A stretch of 33,230 bases of DNA from Bacillota bacterium (GCA_023390655.1 JAEWCL010000010.1:1-33230); one strand, 5' to 3'. Shown: positions 6,778 to 16,298, counted from the stretch's first letter. Notes: generated by a model not told the origin, from the letters alone. Program-made: numbers and translations.

Positions 6778-8127
6778 TTAGCTCCTCTTCGGCTGGCTGA
6801 AAAAGCTGCCGATGGTCATGATGATGGCAAACAGCAGCAGGTACCAGGCTACAGCAATCCCGTGCGCAAAGATTGCAGCCACCACCATGAAGATGGAGCC
6901 GAGGATGGCCAGCGTGGGGATGACAAAGCGTTTGCCGAAGGAAAGATCCCTTTCGTTCTTCATCAGCATGAAGAAGATCGGGATGTACGCCGCATAGAGG
7001 GTGACGATGGGGAGCTCGGACGAATCGAACGCCAGCGGGCCGAACCACGGTTCGGTCAGATTTGCGCCGTAGAAATACAACAGCCAGAAACTGCAAAGCA
7101 GCAGGCCCAGAATAGAGGAGTTCGCGGGCATGTTGGTGCCTTTATCGACCTGCTTGAAAATAGCGGGGTGCGGGCCGACATCGCGCGCGGCAAGCGAATA
7201 CATGCCGCGGGTGCATCCGAGCATCAGGCCGTTGAGCGTTCCAAGGCACGAAATGACAACGAACACAAACAGCAGCGTGCCGCCGACATTGGAGAAGATT
7301 TTCGTAAAGGCGGCCTTTGCGCCTTCCTCACCGTTGCGCATCATTTCAGCGTTGCTGATGCCGCCTGCAAGACCGACATAGTAAAGGATATAAACGACGA
7401 TGACGATGATGGTGCCGAACAGCAGCGCCTTAGGAAGGTTCTTCTTTGCGTCCCTGAGTTCGGCGTTGATGCTGGTGGCGACAATCCAGCCTTCATATGC
7501 AAACGCGCTTGCGACGACCGCGGTGAAGAGCGCCGTGCTTTTTTGCACCGGGACAACAACGGTGGTGAAGTTTTCTACCGTCATGCCGTTGGTTAGCCCT
7601 GCGATGGTGCCGATCACCGCCATCAGCAGCAAGGGGATGAGCTTGATGACGGTGGTGGAAACCTGGAACTTTCCGGCTGCTATGGGGGAGAGCGCATTGA
7701 CCGCATAGCTTGCAATTAAATAGAAGCCGGAAATGATCATGCACTCCGCTCCCACGATGGAGAAGCCCAAAAGCACGCAGGTGTACCGCGCGGATACCCA
7801 TGCAAGTACGGAGGTAATGGCCGGATAATACACCGTCGCCATGAACCAGCCGATGTAATAGCCGTATTTTTTGCCCATGGTGACGTCGGCATAGTCTACA
7901 AGGCCGTTGACGTATTCGTACTTGGTCGCCATGATGGAAAAGGTGTAGGCGCAGATGATCATGATCAGGCCGCCAATGATCCAGGAAAGGATGCCCAGCG
8001 GCAGGTCGCCTCCGGTGGCCGTCAAAATCTTTTCCGCCTTAAAAAATACGCCGCTGCCGATGACGATGCCGACCACCATTGCGATGGCAGTCATCAACCC
8101 GTATTTCTTTTTAAGCTCTCCGTCCAT
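6778..8127 (-). CDS. APC-superfamily amino-acid permease
   Basis: 449 residues from the ATG at 8127, which has GGGAGA ten bases upstream; an earlier start at 8178 adds an unlikely leader without a ribosome site. About 12 hydrophobic segments. The first helix carries GIVIGSGVFFK, the unwound substrate-binding helix of the AA_permease_2 family (PF13520), followed by the conserved second-helix block SWIIGGLIMIICAYTFSIMA. It imports or exchanges amino acids across the cytoplasmic membrane; the exact substrate cannot be read. The unit is monocistronic with its own promoter (8294-8323) and shares the terminator with folT. Confidence 0.9.
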   Translation of the reverse strand: MDGELKKKYGLMTAIAMVVGIVIGSGVFFKAEKILTATGGDLPLGILSWIIGGLIMIICAYTFSIMATKYEYVNGLVDYADVTMGKKYGYYIGWFMATVYYPAITSVLAWVSARYTCVLLGFSIVGAECMIISGFYLIASYAVNALSPIAAGKFQVSTTVIKLIPLLLMAVIGTIAGLTNGMTVENFTTVVVPVQKSTALFTAVVASAFAYEGWIVATSINAELRDAKKNLPKALLFGTIIVIVVYILYYVGLAGGISNAEMMRNGEEGAKAAFTKIFSNVGGTLLFVFVVISCLGTLNGLMLGCTRGMYSLAARDVGPHPAIFKQVDKGTNMPANSSILGLLLCSFWLLYFYGANLTEPWFGPLAFDSSELPIVTLYAAYIPIFFMLMKNERDLSFGKRFVIPTLAILGSIFMVVAAIFAHGIAVAWYLLLFAIIMTIGSFFSQPKRS

Positions 8128-8293
8128 AGCAAATAAATCTCCCTTTTCTATTCTTTTGTGTCCTGTCTGAACATGCAAAAACAGCTGTCCGCCGTTTTTA
8201 GGGGAAAAAGAAATACTGCATATTATCCGTTAATTGATGGAAGAAGCTGCCGCAGCGCAATATTGCCAATGCGGCTGAATGGTTCACTAACGT

Positions 8294-8323
8294 ATTATCG
8301 CGTAGCGGGCATGCCTGTGTCAA
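8294..8323 (-). promoter_or_regulatory. Promoter of the amino-acid permease
   Basis: On the minus strand: a perfect -35 TTGACA, 18-base spacer, -10 GATAAT. It implies a leader of about 160 nt before the permease start. No riboswitch or T-box motif was recognised in that leader. Confidence 0.6.
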
Positions 8324-8629
8324 TAGCGGGACCTTTTAAAAAAGGATGTGGTGTTCTTGAAAAAATCGGTAGCATCCTTGCTTGTAAAATATCGGTGGGA
8401 AGGAGGATGAAAAATAAATACGATTAATAAATCAATTATTGCGGTATTTGAAGAAAAATAAAACAATATGCCGGATAAATAGACAAAAACCAGGAACTAT
8501 GCCTGTTTGCGCACTGCATATTTCTAAAAAGAATTTAATTTTCAGAATATTTATTTTTATTTAACCATCCGGCATGCTTTGATGCGCGTATAAAATGAAT
8601 TAATAATTTCATTGAGGATTTCATTGTGG
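8324..8629. other. AT-rich intergenic stretch, no gene recognised
   Basis: Between the permease promoter and the terminator of the small membrane gene the sequence is much more AT-rich than its surroundings, with no ribosome site linked to an open frame. A frame at 8158-8427 (+) has no start signal and an unremarkable composition. Confidence 0.5.
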
Positions 8630-8637
8630 TAAAAAAT

Positions 8638-8664
8638 ATTGCGCAGGAAATGATCCTGCGCAAT
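8638..8664 (-). terminator. Terminator of the 58-residue membrane protein gene
   Basis: An 11-bp perfect stem (attgcgcagga / tcctgcgcaat) with a five-base loop, followed on the minus strand by a run of T (complement of aaaaaata just left of it). It lies 27 bases after the stop of the small gene. Confidence 0.8.
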
Positions 8665-8690
8665 AACAAGACGCATATTTGTGTTTACAA

Positions 8691-8867
8691 TCAATGTGTA
8701 CGCAGCCAGCTGAGGACGTAAAGCAGGCTTAAGAGAAGCTGCAACACAAAAAGGCCGATGCAAACATTCTTTCGCACGTTGTCCTTGCGGCGGTGAAAGA
8801 TGTTGATGCCTACCAGGGGCACGACGGGAATGATGCCCGCACAAAAAATGAATGCTGCGGTGAGCAA
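8691..8867 (-). CDS. Small membrane protein, 58 residues, TTG start
   Basis: Translation from a TTG with AGGAGG eight bases upstream gives two hydrophobic helices (LLTAAFIFCAGIIPVVPLV near 1-20 and VCIGLFVLQLLLSLLYVLSWL near 35-55) joined by a short positive loop (HRRKDNVRK), ending RTH. A hairpin-loop topology in the membrane is expected. It has a candidate promoter upstream and a clear terminator downstream, so it is a transcription unit of its own, which argues that it is real. I do not recognise the family. A longer frame on the same strand (8557-8844) is out of phase with these signals. Confidence 0.68.
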   Translation of the reverse strand: MLTAAFIFCAGIIPVVPLVGINIFHRRKDNVRKNVCIGLFVLQLLLSLLYVLSWLRTH

Positions 8868-8928
8868 TAAGAACGCCTCCTAAACTCGCATCGCGACTGG
8901 CGATACAACCTCTGACAGGGAATTACAA

Positions 8929-8956
8929 ACTATAAATACCCTATCATATCCTGTAA
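8929..8956 (-). promoter_or_regulatory. Candidate promoter of the small membrane protein
   Basis: Minus strand: -35 TTACAG, 16-base spacer, -10 TATAGT. It lies about 60 bases before the AGGAGG site and is the best match in the gap. Confidence 0.42.
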
Positions 8957-9127
8957 CAAGCAACAATCGGGGGTTACTGGAAGCAAAGGCAATGACGCGC
9001 AAAACAAGCGCGCGGTGCAGGAAGGCGAGAATGTAAAAAGAAAACAAATATTCGTATCAGGTGTTTTCCTTCGTGAGACTTTCTGATACAATGTATGTCG
9101 AATACAGAAATTGGGGAGGGCACGGGT

Positions 9128-9409
9128 ATGGTCAGGCATGTGGTTTGCCAGAAGTTTGCGGATGCGGCGGATGCCAAGGAGGCGGCGCGGATGCTGCGCG
9201 CGCTTGTGGGAACGGTACCCACTTTGCGCAGCATGGAGGTAGGCCTGAACGAGCTTGCGTCCGAGCGTGCGTTTGACCTTGTGCTGATCGCTACGTTTGA
9301 CGATATGGAAGGGCTGCATGCATATGACGCGCATCCTGTGCACGCAGAGGTACGCGCATTCATCAAGCCCCGCAGAACAGGAACCGTGTCTGTTGATTAT
9401 ACATTTTAA
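9128..9409 (+). CDS. Dabb (stress-responsive alpha/beta barrel) domain protein
   Basis: 93 residues, a single Dabb domain (PF07876): an opening MVRHVVCQKF strand, a helix, the PTLRSMEVGLNE stretch, then FDLVLIATFDDMEGLHAYDAHPVHAEVRAFI, which contains the usual Y-x-x-HP-x-H signature. These form small dimeric barrels; roles range from stress proteins to polyketide cyclases, and here it stays unassigned. The ATG at 9128 has GGGAGGG about eight bases upstream; an in-frame start at 9095 adds an 11-residue leader with no ribosome site. It lies 17 bases before uvrB and may be co-transcribed with it. Confidence 0.85.
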   Translation: MVRHVVCQKFADAADAKEAARMLRALVGTVPTLRSMEVGLNELASERAFDLVLIATFDDMEGLHAYDAHPVHAEVRAFIKPRRTGTVSVDYTF

Positions 9410-9426
9410 TACGCCGCTGGAGGCGG

Positions 9427-11463
9427 ATGAAGGGACAAATGGACGAATTCAAAGTGGTATCCCCCTTTGAACCGCAGGGCGACCAGCCGCAGGCGATCGA
9501 TACGCTTGCGCAGGGCGTGGAACGGGGGGACAGGCTGCAGGTGCTCTTGGGCGTCACCGGCAGCGGGAAAACATTCACCATGGCAAAGGTGATCGAGCGT
9601 GTGCAGCGGCCTACGCTCGTATTGGCGCACAACAAAACGCTTGCGGCACAGCTCTGTTCCGAGTTCAAGGAATTTTTCCCGGACAGCGCGGTGGAATACT
9701 TTGTCAGCTATTATGATTACTATCAGCCGGAGGCGTACATTGCTTCCTCGGATACCTACATTGAAAAGGTCTCCACCGTCAACGAAGAAATCGATAAATT
9801 GCGGCACAGCGCGACCTGCGCGCTCAACGAGCGGCGGGATGTGATTATTGTCGCGTCCGTTTCGTGCATCTACGCGCTGGGTGATCCGGAAGAGTATATG
9901 CGCCTTTCCATATCCTTACGAAAAGGCATGGAGATCGGGCGGGACGAGGTCATGCGCAAGCTCGTGGACATCCAGTACCAGCGCAACGACTTTGATTTTG
10001 CGCGCGGTACATTCCGCGCGCGCGGGGATGTGCTGGAGATTTTCCCGATGAACTGGTCGGAAAAGGCGCTGCGGGTGGAGTTCTTTGGCGACGAAATCGA
10101 GCGCATCAGCGAGGTGAACGTGGTCACGGGCGAAATGCTCATGGACCGCGCGCATGTCGCGATCTTCCCGGCCTCCCATTATGCGACAAGCCGGGAAAAA
10201 TTAAACGCCGCCATGCAGGAAATTGAGGACGATATGTACGCCCGCGTACGGGAATTAAAGGCGCAGGACAAGCTGGTGGAAGCGCAGCGCCTGGAACAGC
10301 GCACGCTGTATGATCTTGAAATGATGCGGGAGCTTGGCTACTGCAGCGGTATTGAAAACTACTCCCGCTATTTTGACGGACGCACGCCCGGGCAGCCGCC
10401 TTTTACCTTGCTTGATTATTTTCCAAAGGATTTTTTGTTGTTTGTGGATGAAAGCCATGTGACCCTGCCGCAGGCGCGGGGCATGTACCGGGGGGACCGC
10501 GCGCGCAAGGAAAACCTGGTGCAGTACGGCTTCCGTATTCCGTCTGCGTACGACAACCGTCCCCTGAAGTTCGAGGAGTTTGAGGACCGCATCAACCAGG
10601 TGGTGTGCGTTTCCGCAACGCCGGGGAATTACGAGATGGGGCTCACCACGCAGGTGGCGGAGCAGATTATCCGCCCGACCGGCCTTGTGGATCCGGAAAT
10701 CTCCATCCGCCCCGTCAAAGGCCAGGTGGACGATATCTTGGGCGAGGTCAAGCAGGTTGCCGCAAAGGGCTTCCGCACGCTCATTACCACGCTCACCAAG
10801 CGTATGGCGGAGAACCTGACGGAGTATTTGGACGGTATGGGCATCCGCGTCCGGTACATGCACAGCGATATCGAAACCATCGAGCGCATGGAGATCATCC
10901 GCGATTTGAGACTTGGGGAGTTCGACGTGCTGGTCGGCATCAACCTCTTGCGTGAAGGCTTGGACCTGCCGGAGGTGGGCCTGGTGTGCATCCTCGATGC
11001 GGATAAGGAAGGCTTTCTCCGGTCGGATACCTCGCTTATTCAGACCATCGGCCGCGCGGCGCGTAATGTGGAGGGCCGGGTCATCCTGTATGCGGACGTC
11101 ATTACGCCGTCCATGCAGCGCGCGATGGATGAAACAGAACGCCGCCGCGCCAAGCAGCAGGCGTATAACGAGGAGCACGGCATTACGCCAAAGAGCATTA
11201 CAAAAGCGATCCATAACGTGCTTGAGATATCTAGAAAGGTCAAGGATGCGGCAGGCGCGCTCTCACCGGAGGACAGGGAGAAGCGCATCTCCATCCTCAC
11301 CCAGCAGATGCGCGAGGCTGCGGCGGCGCTGGAGTTTGAGGCCGCAGCAAAGCTTAGGGATGAGCTGCGCTCTTTGCAGGGGGAAACGGCGCTTGCGCCG
11401 AGTAAACCCGCGCCCGGCACCGTGGGCAGCAAAAAGCCCGCGCGGGGCAGGACGCGCAAGTAG
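9427..11463 (+). CDS. uvrB: Excinuclease ABC subunit B
   Basis: 678 residues, full length for UvrB. Walker A GVTGSGKT at residues 42-49; the DNA-clamping beta-hairpin region YFVSYYDYYQPEAYI at 91-105; helicase box DESH at 341-344; motif VI-like QTIGRAARN; and a C-terminal UVR domain (about 619-650) that contacts UvrA and UvrC. It loads onto damaged DNA with UvrA and recruits UvrC for nucleotide excision repair in the cytoplasm. A second ATG at 9439 (MDEFKV) fits the usual UvrB N-terminus better and may be the true start; neither has ideal spacing to the nearby GGAGG. The order uvrB-uvrA is common in Firmicutes, but here a 240-bp gap with a repeat separates them. Confidence 0.97.
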   Translation: MKGQMDEFKVVSPFEPQGDQPQAIDTLAQGVERGDRLQVLLGVTGSGKTFTMAKVIERVQRPTLVLAHNKTLAAQLCSEFKEFFPDSAVEYFVSYYDYYQPEAYIASSDTYIEKVSTVNEEIDKLRHSATCALNERRDVIIVASVSCIYALGDPEEYMRLSISLRKGMEIGRDEVMRKLVDIQYQRNDFDFARGTFRARGDVLEIFPMNWSEKALRVEFFGDEIERISEVNVVTGEMLMDRAHVAIFPASHYATSREKLNAAMQEIEDDMYARVRELKAQDKLVEAQRLEQRTLYDLEMMRELGYCSGIENYSRYFDGRTPGQPPFTLLDYFPKDFLLFVDESHVTLPQARGMYRGDRARKENLVQYGFRIPSAYDNRPLKFEEFEDRINQVVCVSATPGNYEMGLTTQVAEQIIRPTGLVDPEISIRPVKGQVDDILGEVKQVAAKGFRTLITTLTKRMAENLTEYLDGMGIRVRYMHSDIETIERMEIIRDLRLGEFDVLVGINLLREGLDLPEVGLVCILDADKEGFLRSDTSLIQTIGRAARNVEGRVILYADVITPSMQRAMDETERRRAKQQAYNEEHGITPKSITKAIHNVLEISRKVKDAAGALSPEDREKRISILTQQMREAAAALEFEAAAKLRDELRSLQGETALAPSKPAPGTVGSKKPARGRTRK

Positions 11464-11512
11464 TGATGATATGAAATTCTGTTATCCATATTAGGACTGT
11501 TTTAGCCCGAAA

Positions 11513-11568
11513 GGGATTCCCAAGGGAGGTATCCCTTGGGTGGAGGCTCGGGGGCAAGGCTCCTGAAA
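11513..11568 (+). repeat. Dispersed palindromic intergenic repeat, copy 1
   Basis: Begins GGGATTCCCAAGGGA and contains the inverted repeat cccaaggga / tcccttggg followed by a second, degenerate hairpin (ctcgggggcaaggctcctga). The reverse complement of 16381-16436 matches it over the whole length with a one-base indel and a few substitutions. It sits between uvrB and uvrA. Confidence 0.78.
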
Positions 11569-11703
11569 CGGTCATGCCCAGAGTGAATAACTTCGGTTGC
11601 TTCTTCCTTGCGAGAAAGAGGCAGGGTAAAGCCCCCATCGCAACCCACACGCATACAACCGGAAAACCGGTCAAATATTGATAAAGGGAAATTGGTTTTG
11701 CAC

Positions 11704-14529
11704 ATGCACGATTCGATTGTCATCAAAGGGGCGCGGGAGCACAACCTCAAGAACGTGACGCTCACGCTGCCCAGAAACAAGCTGATTGTTATGACAGGGC
11801 TTTCCGGCTCAGGAAAGTCCTCGTTGGCGTTTGATACCATTTATGCGGAAGGGCAGCGGCGGTATGTGGAAAGCCTGTCCGCCTATGCGCGTCAGTTCCT
11901 CGGGCAGATGGAAAAGCCGGATGTCGACTCCATTGAGGGGCTTTCTCCTGCTATCTCCATCGATCAGAAGAGCACCAGCCACAACCCAAGGTCCACGGTG
12001 GGCACGGTAACTGAAATACACGATTACCTGCGCCTGCTCTACGCGCGCTGCGGCATCCCGCATTGCCCAAGCTGCGGCAAGCCCATCTCCCGCCAGTCGA
12101 TCGACCAGGTGGTGGATCAGGTGCTTTCCCTTCCGGAGGGCACACGCATCCAGATCATGGCTCCTTGCGTGCGCGGCAGGAAGGGCGAGCACCAGAAATT
12201 GTTTGACCAGCTGCGCAAGGATGGGTATGTCCGCGTGCGGGTGGACGGCACGCAGTATGACATTGGCGACGTCCCGGCGCTCGATAAGAAATTCAAGCAC
12301 ACCATTGAGGCGATCATAGACCGCCTTGTGATCAAACCCGGCATTGAAAGCCGCCTGACGGACAGCATTGAAACCGCGTTCGCGCTCGCGGGCAATCTGG
12401 CGCTTGTGGATATCATTGACGGGGAGCCCATGCTGTTTTCCCAGAACTATGCGTGTCCGGATTGCGGCATCAGCATGGAGGAGCTTTCCCCGCGCATGTT
12501 CTCCTTCAACAACCCCTTTGGCGCCTGCTCCACCTGTACGGGGCTGGGCACGCTACTAAAGGTAGACCCGGAGCTCGTTATCCCCGACACTTCGCTCTCG
12601 CTTGAGCAGGGCGCGATCAGCGTAACGGGCTGGCACAGCGATGCGCACGAAAGCATCGCGTATATGTATTTTAAGGCGCTTTCGGAAGCATATGGCTTCT
12701 CGCTGCATACGCCGGTCAAGGATTTGCCTCAAAAGGCGCTCAACGCGATCCTCTACGGCACCGGCAAGGAAAAGCTGCACATCATATACTCCAAGGAGTA
12801 CGGCTCCGGCTCGTTTGACGCGCCGTTTGAAGGGATCATCAACAACCTTGAGCGTCGCTATAAAGAAACGCAGAGCGATTATTCCAAGCAGGAGATCGAG
12901 GCGTTTATGGCAAACACCCTCTGCCCGGATTGCCACGGCAAGCGTCTGAAACCGGAAAGCCTTGCGGTGACGGTGGGGGAGAAGAATATTTCGGATTTGA
13001 GCGAGGCGACGGTATTGGAAGCGCGCACGTTTTTAGGCAGCCTTTCGCTTTCCAGCTCTAGCCAGATCATCGCCTCACAGATTTTAAAGGAGATCGACGC
13101 GCGCCTTGGCTTCCTGGTGGATGTGGGCTTAGACTACCTCACGCTTTCGCGCGGGGCCAGCACGCTTTCGGGCGGGGAGGCGCAGCGTATCCGGCTTGCA
13201 ACGCAGATCGGCTCCGGTCTTGTGGGCGTATTGTACATTCTCGACGAGCCGAGCATCGGCCTGCACCAGCGGGATAACGCGAGGCTCCTTACCACGTTGA
13301 AGCACATGCGCGATATCGGCAACACCCTCATCGTCGTCGAACACGACGAAGAAACGATGATGGAGGCCGACTATCTTGTGGACATCGGCCCGGGCGCCGG
13401 CGAGCACGGCGGGCATATTGTGGCGGCGGGCGAGGTCAGGGAAGTGATGGCGTGCGAGGCGTCCGTCACCGGCCAGTTCTTAAGCGGCGCGCGCAGCATC
13501 CCCGTGCCGGAAAAGCGTCGCCCGCTCAACGGAAAATGGCTGCATGTCAAGGGCGCGCGCGCGCATAACCTGAAAGGGATCGACGTGGATATCCCGCTTG
13601 GCGTGTTCAGCTGTGTGACGGGCGTTTCCGGCTCGGGCAAATCGAGCCTTGTCAATGAGCTGGTGAAAAAGACCCTTCTGCGCGATCTCAACCGCGCGCG
13701 GGTGCGCCCCGGCGACTGTGACGGCATCACGGGCATAGAGCATCTTGACAAGATCATTGATATCGATCAAAGCCCCATCGGACGCACGCCAAGGAGCAAC
13801 CCGGCCACCTATACGGGCCTGTTTGACCTGGTGCGCGAGGTGTTCGCCATGACGCCGGATGCAAAGCTCAGGGGCTACACGAACGGCAGGTTCAGCTTCA
13901 ACGTCAAGGGCGGGCGCTGCGAGGCGTGCAACGGCGACGGCATCCTGAAAATTGAAATGCACTTTTTGCCGGACGTCTATGTCCCCTGCGAGGTTTGCGG
14001 CGGCAAGCGCTACAACCGTGAGACGCTGGAGGTCCGGTACAAGGGCAAATCCATTTACGATGTGCTGGAGATGACGGTAGAAGAGGCGCTTTCGTTCTTT
14101 TCGCCCATTCCCCGCATCGCAAAAAAACTGCAGACGCTTTATGACGTGGGACTGTCCTATGTCAAGCTCGGGCAGCCATCCACGCAGCTTTCCGGCGGCG
14201 AGGCGCAGCGCGTCAAGCTCGCAACAGAGCTTTCAAGAAGGGACACCGGAAGGACGCTCTATGTGCTGGACGAACCCACAACGGGGCTGCACATGGCGGA
14301 TGTGGAGCGGCTTTTGGAGATTTTGCAGCGTCTGTGTGAGAGCGGAAGTTCCGTGCTGGTGATTGAACATAATCTTGATGTCATCAAGACGGCGGATTAT
14401 ATTATAGATATGGGTCCGGAAGGAGGAGACCGTGGCGGCTGTGTCATTGCCCACGGTTCCCCCGAGGAAGTTGCCCGGGTGGAAGGAAGCTATACGGGGC
14501 AGTACCTGTCACGTGTGCTGCACCGGTAG
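11704..14529 (+). CDS. uvrA: Excinuclease ABC subunit A
   Basis: 941 residues from the ATG at 11704. Tandem ABC ATPase architecture: first Walker A GLSGSGKS at 32-39; a zinc-binding CPSCG pair starting at Cys121; LSGGEAQR signature at 488-495 with YILDEPSIGLHQRDN; second Walker A GVSGSGKS near 640; a zinc finger CEACNGDG ... CEVCGG; second LSGGEAQR and YVLDEPTTGLH. It detects helix-distorting DNA damage and delivers UvrB. The ribosome site AAAGGGA is 14 bases from this ATG, so a TTG two codons earlier is a possible start. Frames extending upstream to 11608 lack the conserved N-terminus. Transcription may come from uvrB through the repeat-containing gap or from a local promoter. Confidence 0.97.
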   Translation: MHDSIVIKGAREHNLKNVTLTLPRNKLIVMTGLSGSGKSSLAFDTIYAEGQRRYVESLSAYARQFLGQMEKPDVDSIEGLSPAISIDQKSTSHNPRSTVGTVTEIHDYLRLLYARCGIPHCPSCGKPISRQSIDQVVDQVLSLPEGTRIQIMAPCVRGRKGEHQKLFDQLRKDGYVRVRVDGTQYDIGDVPALDKKFKHTIEAIIDRLVIKPGIESRLTDSIETAFALAGNLALVDIIDGEPMLFSQNYACPDCGISMEELSPRMFSFNNPFGACSTCTGLGTLLKVDPELVIPDTSLSLEQGAISVTGWHSDAHESIAYMYFKALSEAYGFSLHTPVKDLPQKALNAILYGTGKEKLHIIYSKEYGSGSFDAPFEGIINNLERRYKETQSDYSKQEIEAFMANTLCPDCHGKRLKPESLAVTVGEKNISDLSEATVLEARTFLGSLSLSSSSQIIASQILKEIDARLGFLVDVGLDYLTLSRGASTLSGGEAQRIRLATQIGSGLVGVLYILDEPSIGLHQRDNARLLTTLKHMRDIGNTLIVVEHDEETMMEADYLVDIGPGAGEHGGHIVAAGEVREVMACEASVTGQFLSGARSIPVPEKRRPLNGKWLHVKGARAHNLKGIDVDIPLGVFSCVTGVSGSGKSSLVNELVKKTLLRDLNRARVRPGDCDGITGIEHLDKIIDIDQSPIGRTPRSNPATYTGLFDLVREVFAMTPDAKLRGYTNGRFSFNVKGGRCEACNGDGILKIEMHFLPDVYVPCEVCGGKRYNRETLEVRYKGKSIYDVLEMTVEEALSFFSPIPRIAKKLQTLYDVGLSYVKLGQPSTQLSGGEAQRVKLATELSRRDTGRTLYVLDEPTTGLHMADVERLLEILQRLCESGSSVLVIEHNLDVIKTADYIIDMGPEGGDRGGCVIAHGSPEEVARVEGSYTGQYLSRVLHR

Positions 14530-14574
14530 GACTATCCGTCCCAACTCTATTTTGAAAAGATCGGGGGTATGCGT

Positions 14575-15315
14575 ATGGCATTTACCATGGAACGGTGGCA
14601 TTCCGCCGTTGGTCAGCGGTTTGCGGTACGGAAATACAGGACAGAGCCGGATGAAAAGGAGATGGACGAACTATACCGCCAGGCGGAGCAGCTTTCCGCA
14701 CGGGGTGTTCGCATCCTCATAGGCCATGAACCCAAGGTATTTGCGCCCATTCTGTTCGGGGCCGGGCGTATCAAGGGTACGGGCTGGTTTGCGGCATTCG
14801 TGCAGGATGAGGATACGGATGACCGGACGGTGGGCTATCTTGGCGAGGCGTTCGTGCTCGAAGCCACGGCGATGGGCTTTGGTACCTGCTGGCTTGGCAT
14901 GTACAACAAAAAGGCCGCGGCTGCGGCGCTGGAGCTAAAGCCCGGTGAGGAACTGACCTGCATCACGCCGCTTGGAATCGCCGCTGAAAACTATGCTGCG
15001 CGTCCCAGAAGGTCGCTTGATAAGCTGACAGGCATGACACAGGAAGAGCTCCAGATGCTGCCGGAGTGGCAGCAGCGCGCGCTCGAATGCGCGCGGCTTG
15101 CGCCTTCCGCTGTCAACGGCCAGCCCTGGCAGTATATTGTAGAGGGCGAAAACATCCGCGTGCGCAACACCGGCAACAACTACGGCTATGGGATGATCGA
15201 CTGCGGCATTACCATGCTGCATCTGGAGCTTGGCGCAGCCCATGGCGGCGTCGCCGGCGAGTGGAGCTTTGAAGAGGACGATGCGGTGTTCACCCCGACT
15301 TCTTATGAGAATTAA
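14575..15315 (+). CDS. Nitroreductase-family protein (TM1586-like)
   Basis: 246 residues with two half-domains of the putative TM nitroreductase type (PF14512): an N-terminal RFAVRKYR block, YLGEAFVLEATAMGFGTCWLG in the centre (the GxGTCWLG motif of flavin nitroreductases), and a second ARLAPSAVNGQPWQY block, the usual FMN-binding sequence. It probably binds FMN and uses NAD(P)H in the cytoplasm; the substrate is unknown. The ATG at 14575 has GGGGG seven bases upstream; the ATG two codons before is too close to it. It follows uvrA by 45 bp and may be read from the same transcript. Confidence 0.82.
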   Translation: MAFTMERWHSAVGQRFAVRKYRTEPDEKEMDELYRQAEQLSARGVRILIGHEPKVFAPILFGAGRIKGTGWFAAFVQDEDTDDRTVGYLGEAFVLEATAMGFGTCWLGMYNKKAAAAALELKPGEELTCITPLGIAAENYAARPRRSLDKLTGMTQEELQMLPEWQQRALECARLAPSAVNGQPWQYIVEGENIRVRNTGNNYGYGMIDCGITMLHLELGAAHGGVAGEWSFEEDDAVFTPTSYEN

Positions 15316-15336
15316 GCGCCTCTGGGCGCTTTTTTC
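15314..15336 (+). terminator. Terminator after the nitroreductase-family gene
   Basis: Stem aagcgcc / ggcgctt with a four-base loop and a run of T; the left arm begins inside the stop codon. It separates this gene from the PAP2 phosphatase gene. Confidence 0.78.
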
Positions 15337-15371
15337 TGCTTTCCAATTCGACAGCACGAAAGGGGACAGCA

Positions 15372-16298
15372 ATGGAACTTCTGCGCGCGCTTGCCGAACT
15401 TCGTACGCCGTTTTGGGACGCCGTGATGGGGTCCCTGACCTATCTCGGGGATGAGACGGTATTCATGGCGGTCGGGCTCATTGTGATCTGGTGTATCGAT
15501 AAAAAGTGGGGCTTCCGCCTGTTCTATATGGGCCTTTTAGGTACGGCGCTCAATCAGCTGCTCAAGGCCACCTTCCTGCTGCCGCGCCCGTGGGTACAGG
15601 ACCCGTCATTTTCCATTGTGGAGGCCGCGCGGGAGGGGGCGACCGGGTATTCCTTCCCCAGCGGGCACACGCAAAGCGCGGTTATGCTGTTTGGCGGCGT
15701 CGCCATGTGGCTCAAGAAAAGATGGGTCACGGTGATTGCCGTTGCCGTCATCCTCATAACGGCATTTTCCAGGATGTATCTTGGCGTGCATACGCCGCTC
15801 GATGTCGGCGTTTCTTTAGGGGCGGGCGTATTGATGCTTGTGTTGATGCATTACGCGTTCCGCTATGCGGACAGCGGCAGGCGCGCCGTCTATATATTGG
15901 GGGGCGCCGGCATGTTGTTCGCGGCAGCCGTGATCCTGTATCTGTTCCTTGCGCCGGTCACAGCCGCCAATGTGGCGGAATTTGACGCGCATGGCAAGGA
16001 AAGCGTATGGTCTTTGGTCGGGGCAATGCTGGGGCTGTTGTGCATCTGGTGGATCGACGACAGATATCTCCAGTTTCCGGTGAAGGCGGTGTGGTGGGCG
16101 CAGGCAATCAAATGCCTGGGCGGTCTTGCGCTTTTGATGGCGGTGCGCGTTGCGTTAAAGGCGCCGCTCAACGCGCTGTTTGCGGGGGACGCCGCGGCGA
16201 ATGGCTTGCGGTATTTGATCATGACCCTGGTCGGCGGGGCGGTCTGGCCGATGACGTTCCGCTTCTTTTCTCGGCTGGGCAGCCGGAGGAGGTCTTAA
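15372..16298 (+). CDS. PAP2-family membrane phosphatase
   Basis: 308 residues with several membrane helices. The phosphatase motifs are complete: K65-x6-RP (KATFLLPRP), PSGH at 96-99 and SR-x5-H-x3-D (Ser133 to Asp144). PAP2 enzymes of this layout dephosphorylate lipid phosphates such as undecaprenyl diphosphate or phosphatidic acid at the outer face of the membrane; the extra C-terminal hydrophobic half (about 170-300) makes it longer than the minimal enzyme and is seen in other clostridial members. The start has AAAGGGGA five bases upstream. No operon partner is evident. Confidence 0.9.
   Translation: MELLRALAELRTPFWDAVMGSLTYLGDETVFMAVGLIVIWCIDKKWGFRLFYMGLLGTALNQLLKATFLLPRPWVQDPSFSIVEAAREGATGYSFPSGHTQSAVMLFGGVAMWLKKRWVTVIAVAVILITAFSRMYLGVHTPLDVGVSLGAGVLMLVLMHYAFRYADSGRRAVYILGGAGMLFAAAVILYLFLAPVTAANVAEFDAHGKESVWSLVGAMLGLLCIWWIDDRYLQFPVKAVWWAQAIKCLGGLALLMAVRVALKAPLNALFAGDAAANGLRYLIMTLVGGAVWPMTFRFFSRLGSRRRS

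Noticed and set aside
8158..8427. 89-residue forward frame in the AT-rich gap
   Set aside because: No ribosome site, mixed composition, and it overlaps the permease promoter on the other strand.
10255..11214. 319-residue frame antisense to uvrB
   Set aside because: Arises from codon bias of uvrB; no ribosome site or domain.
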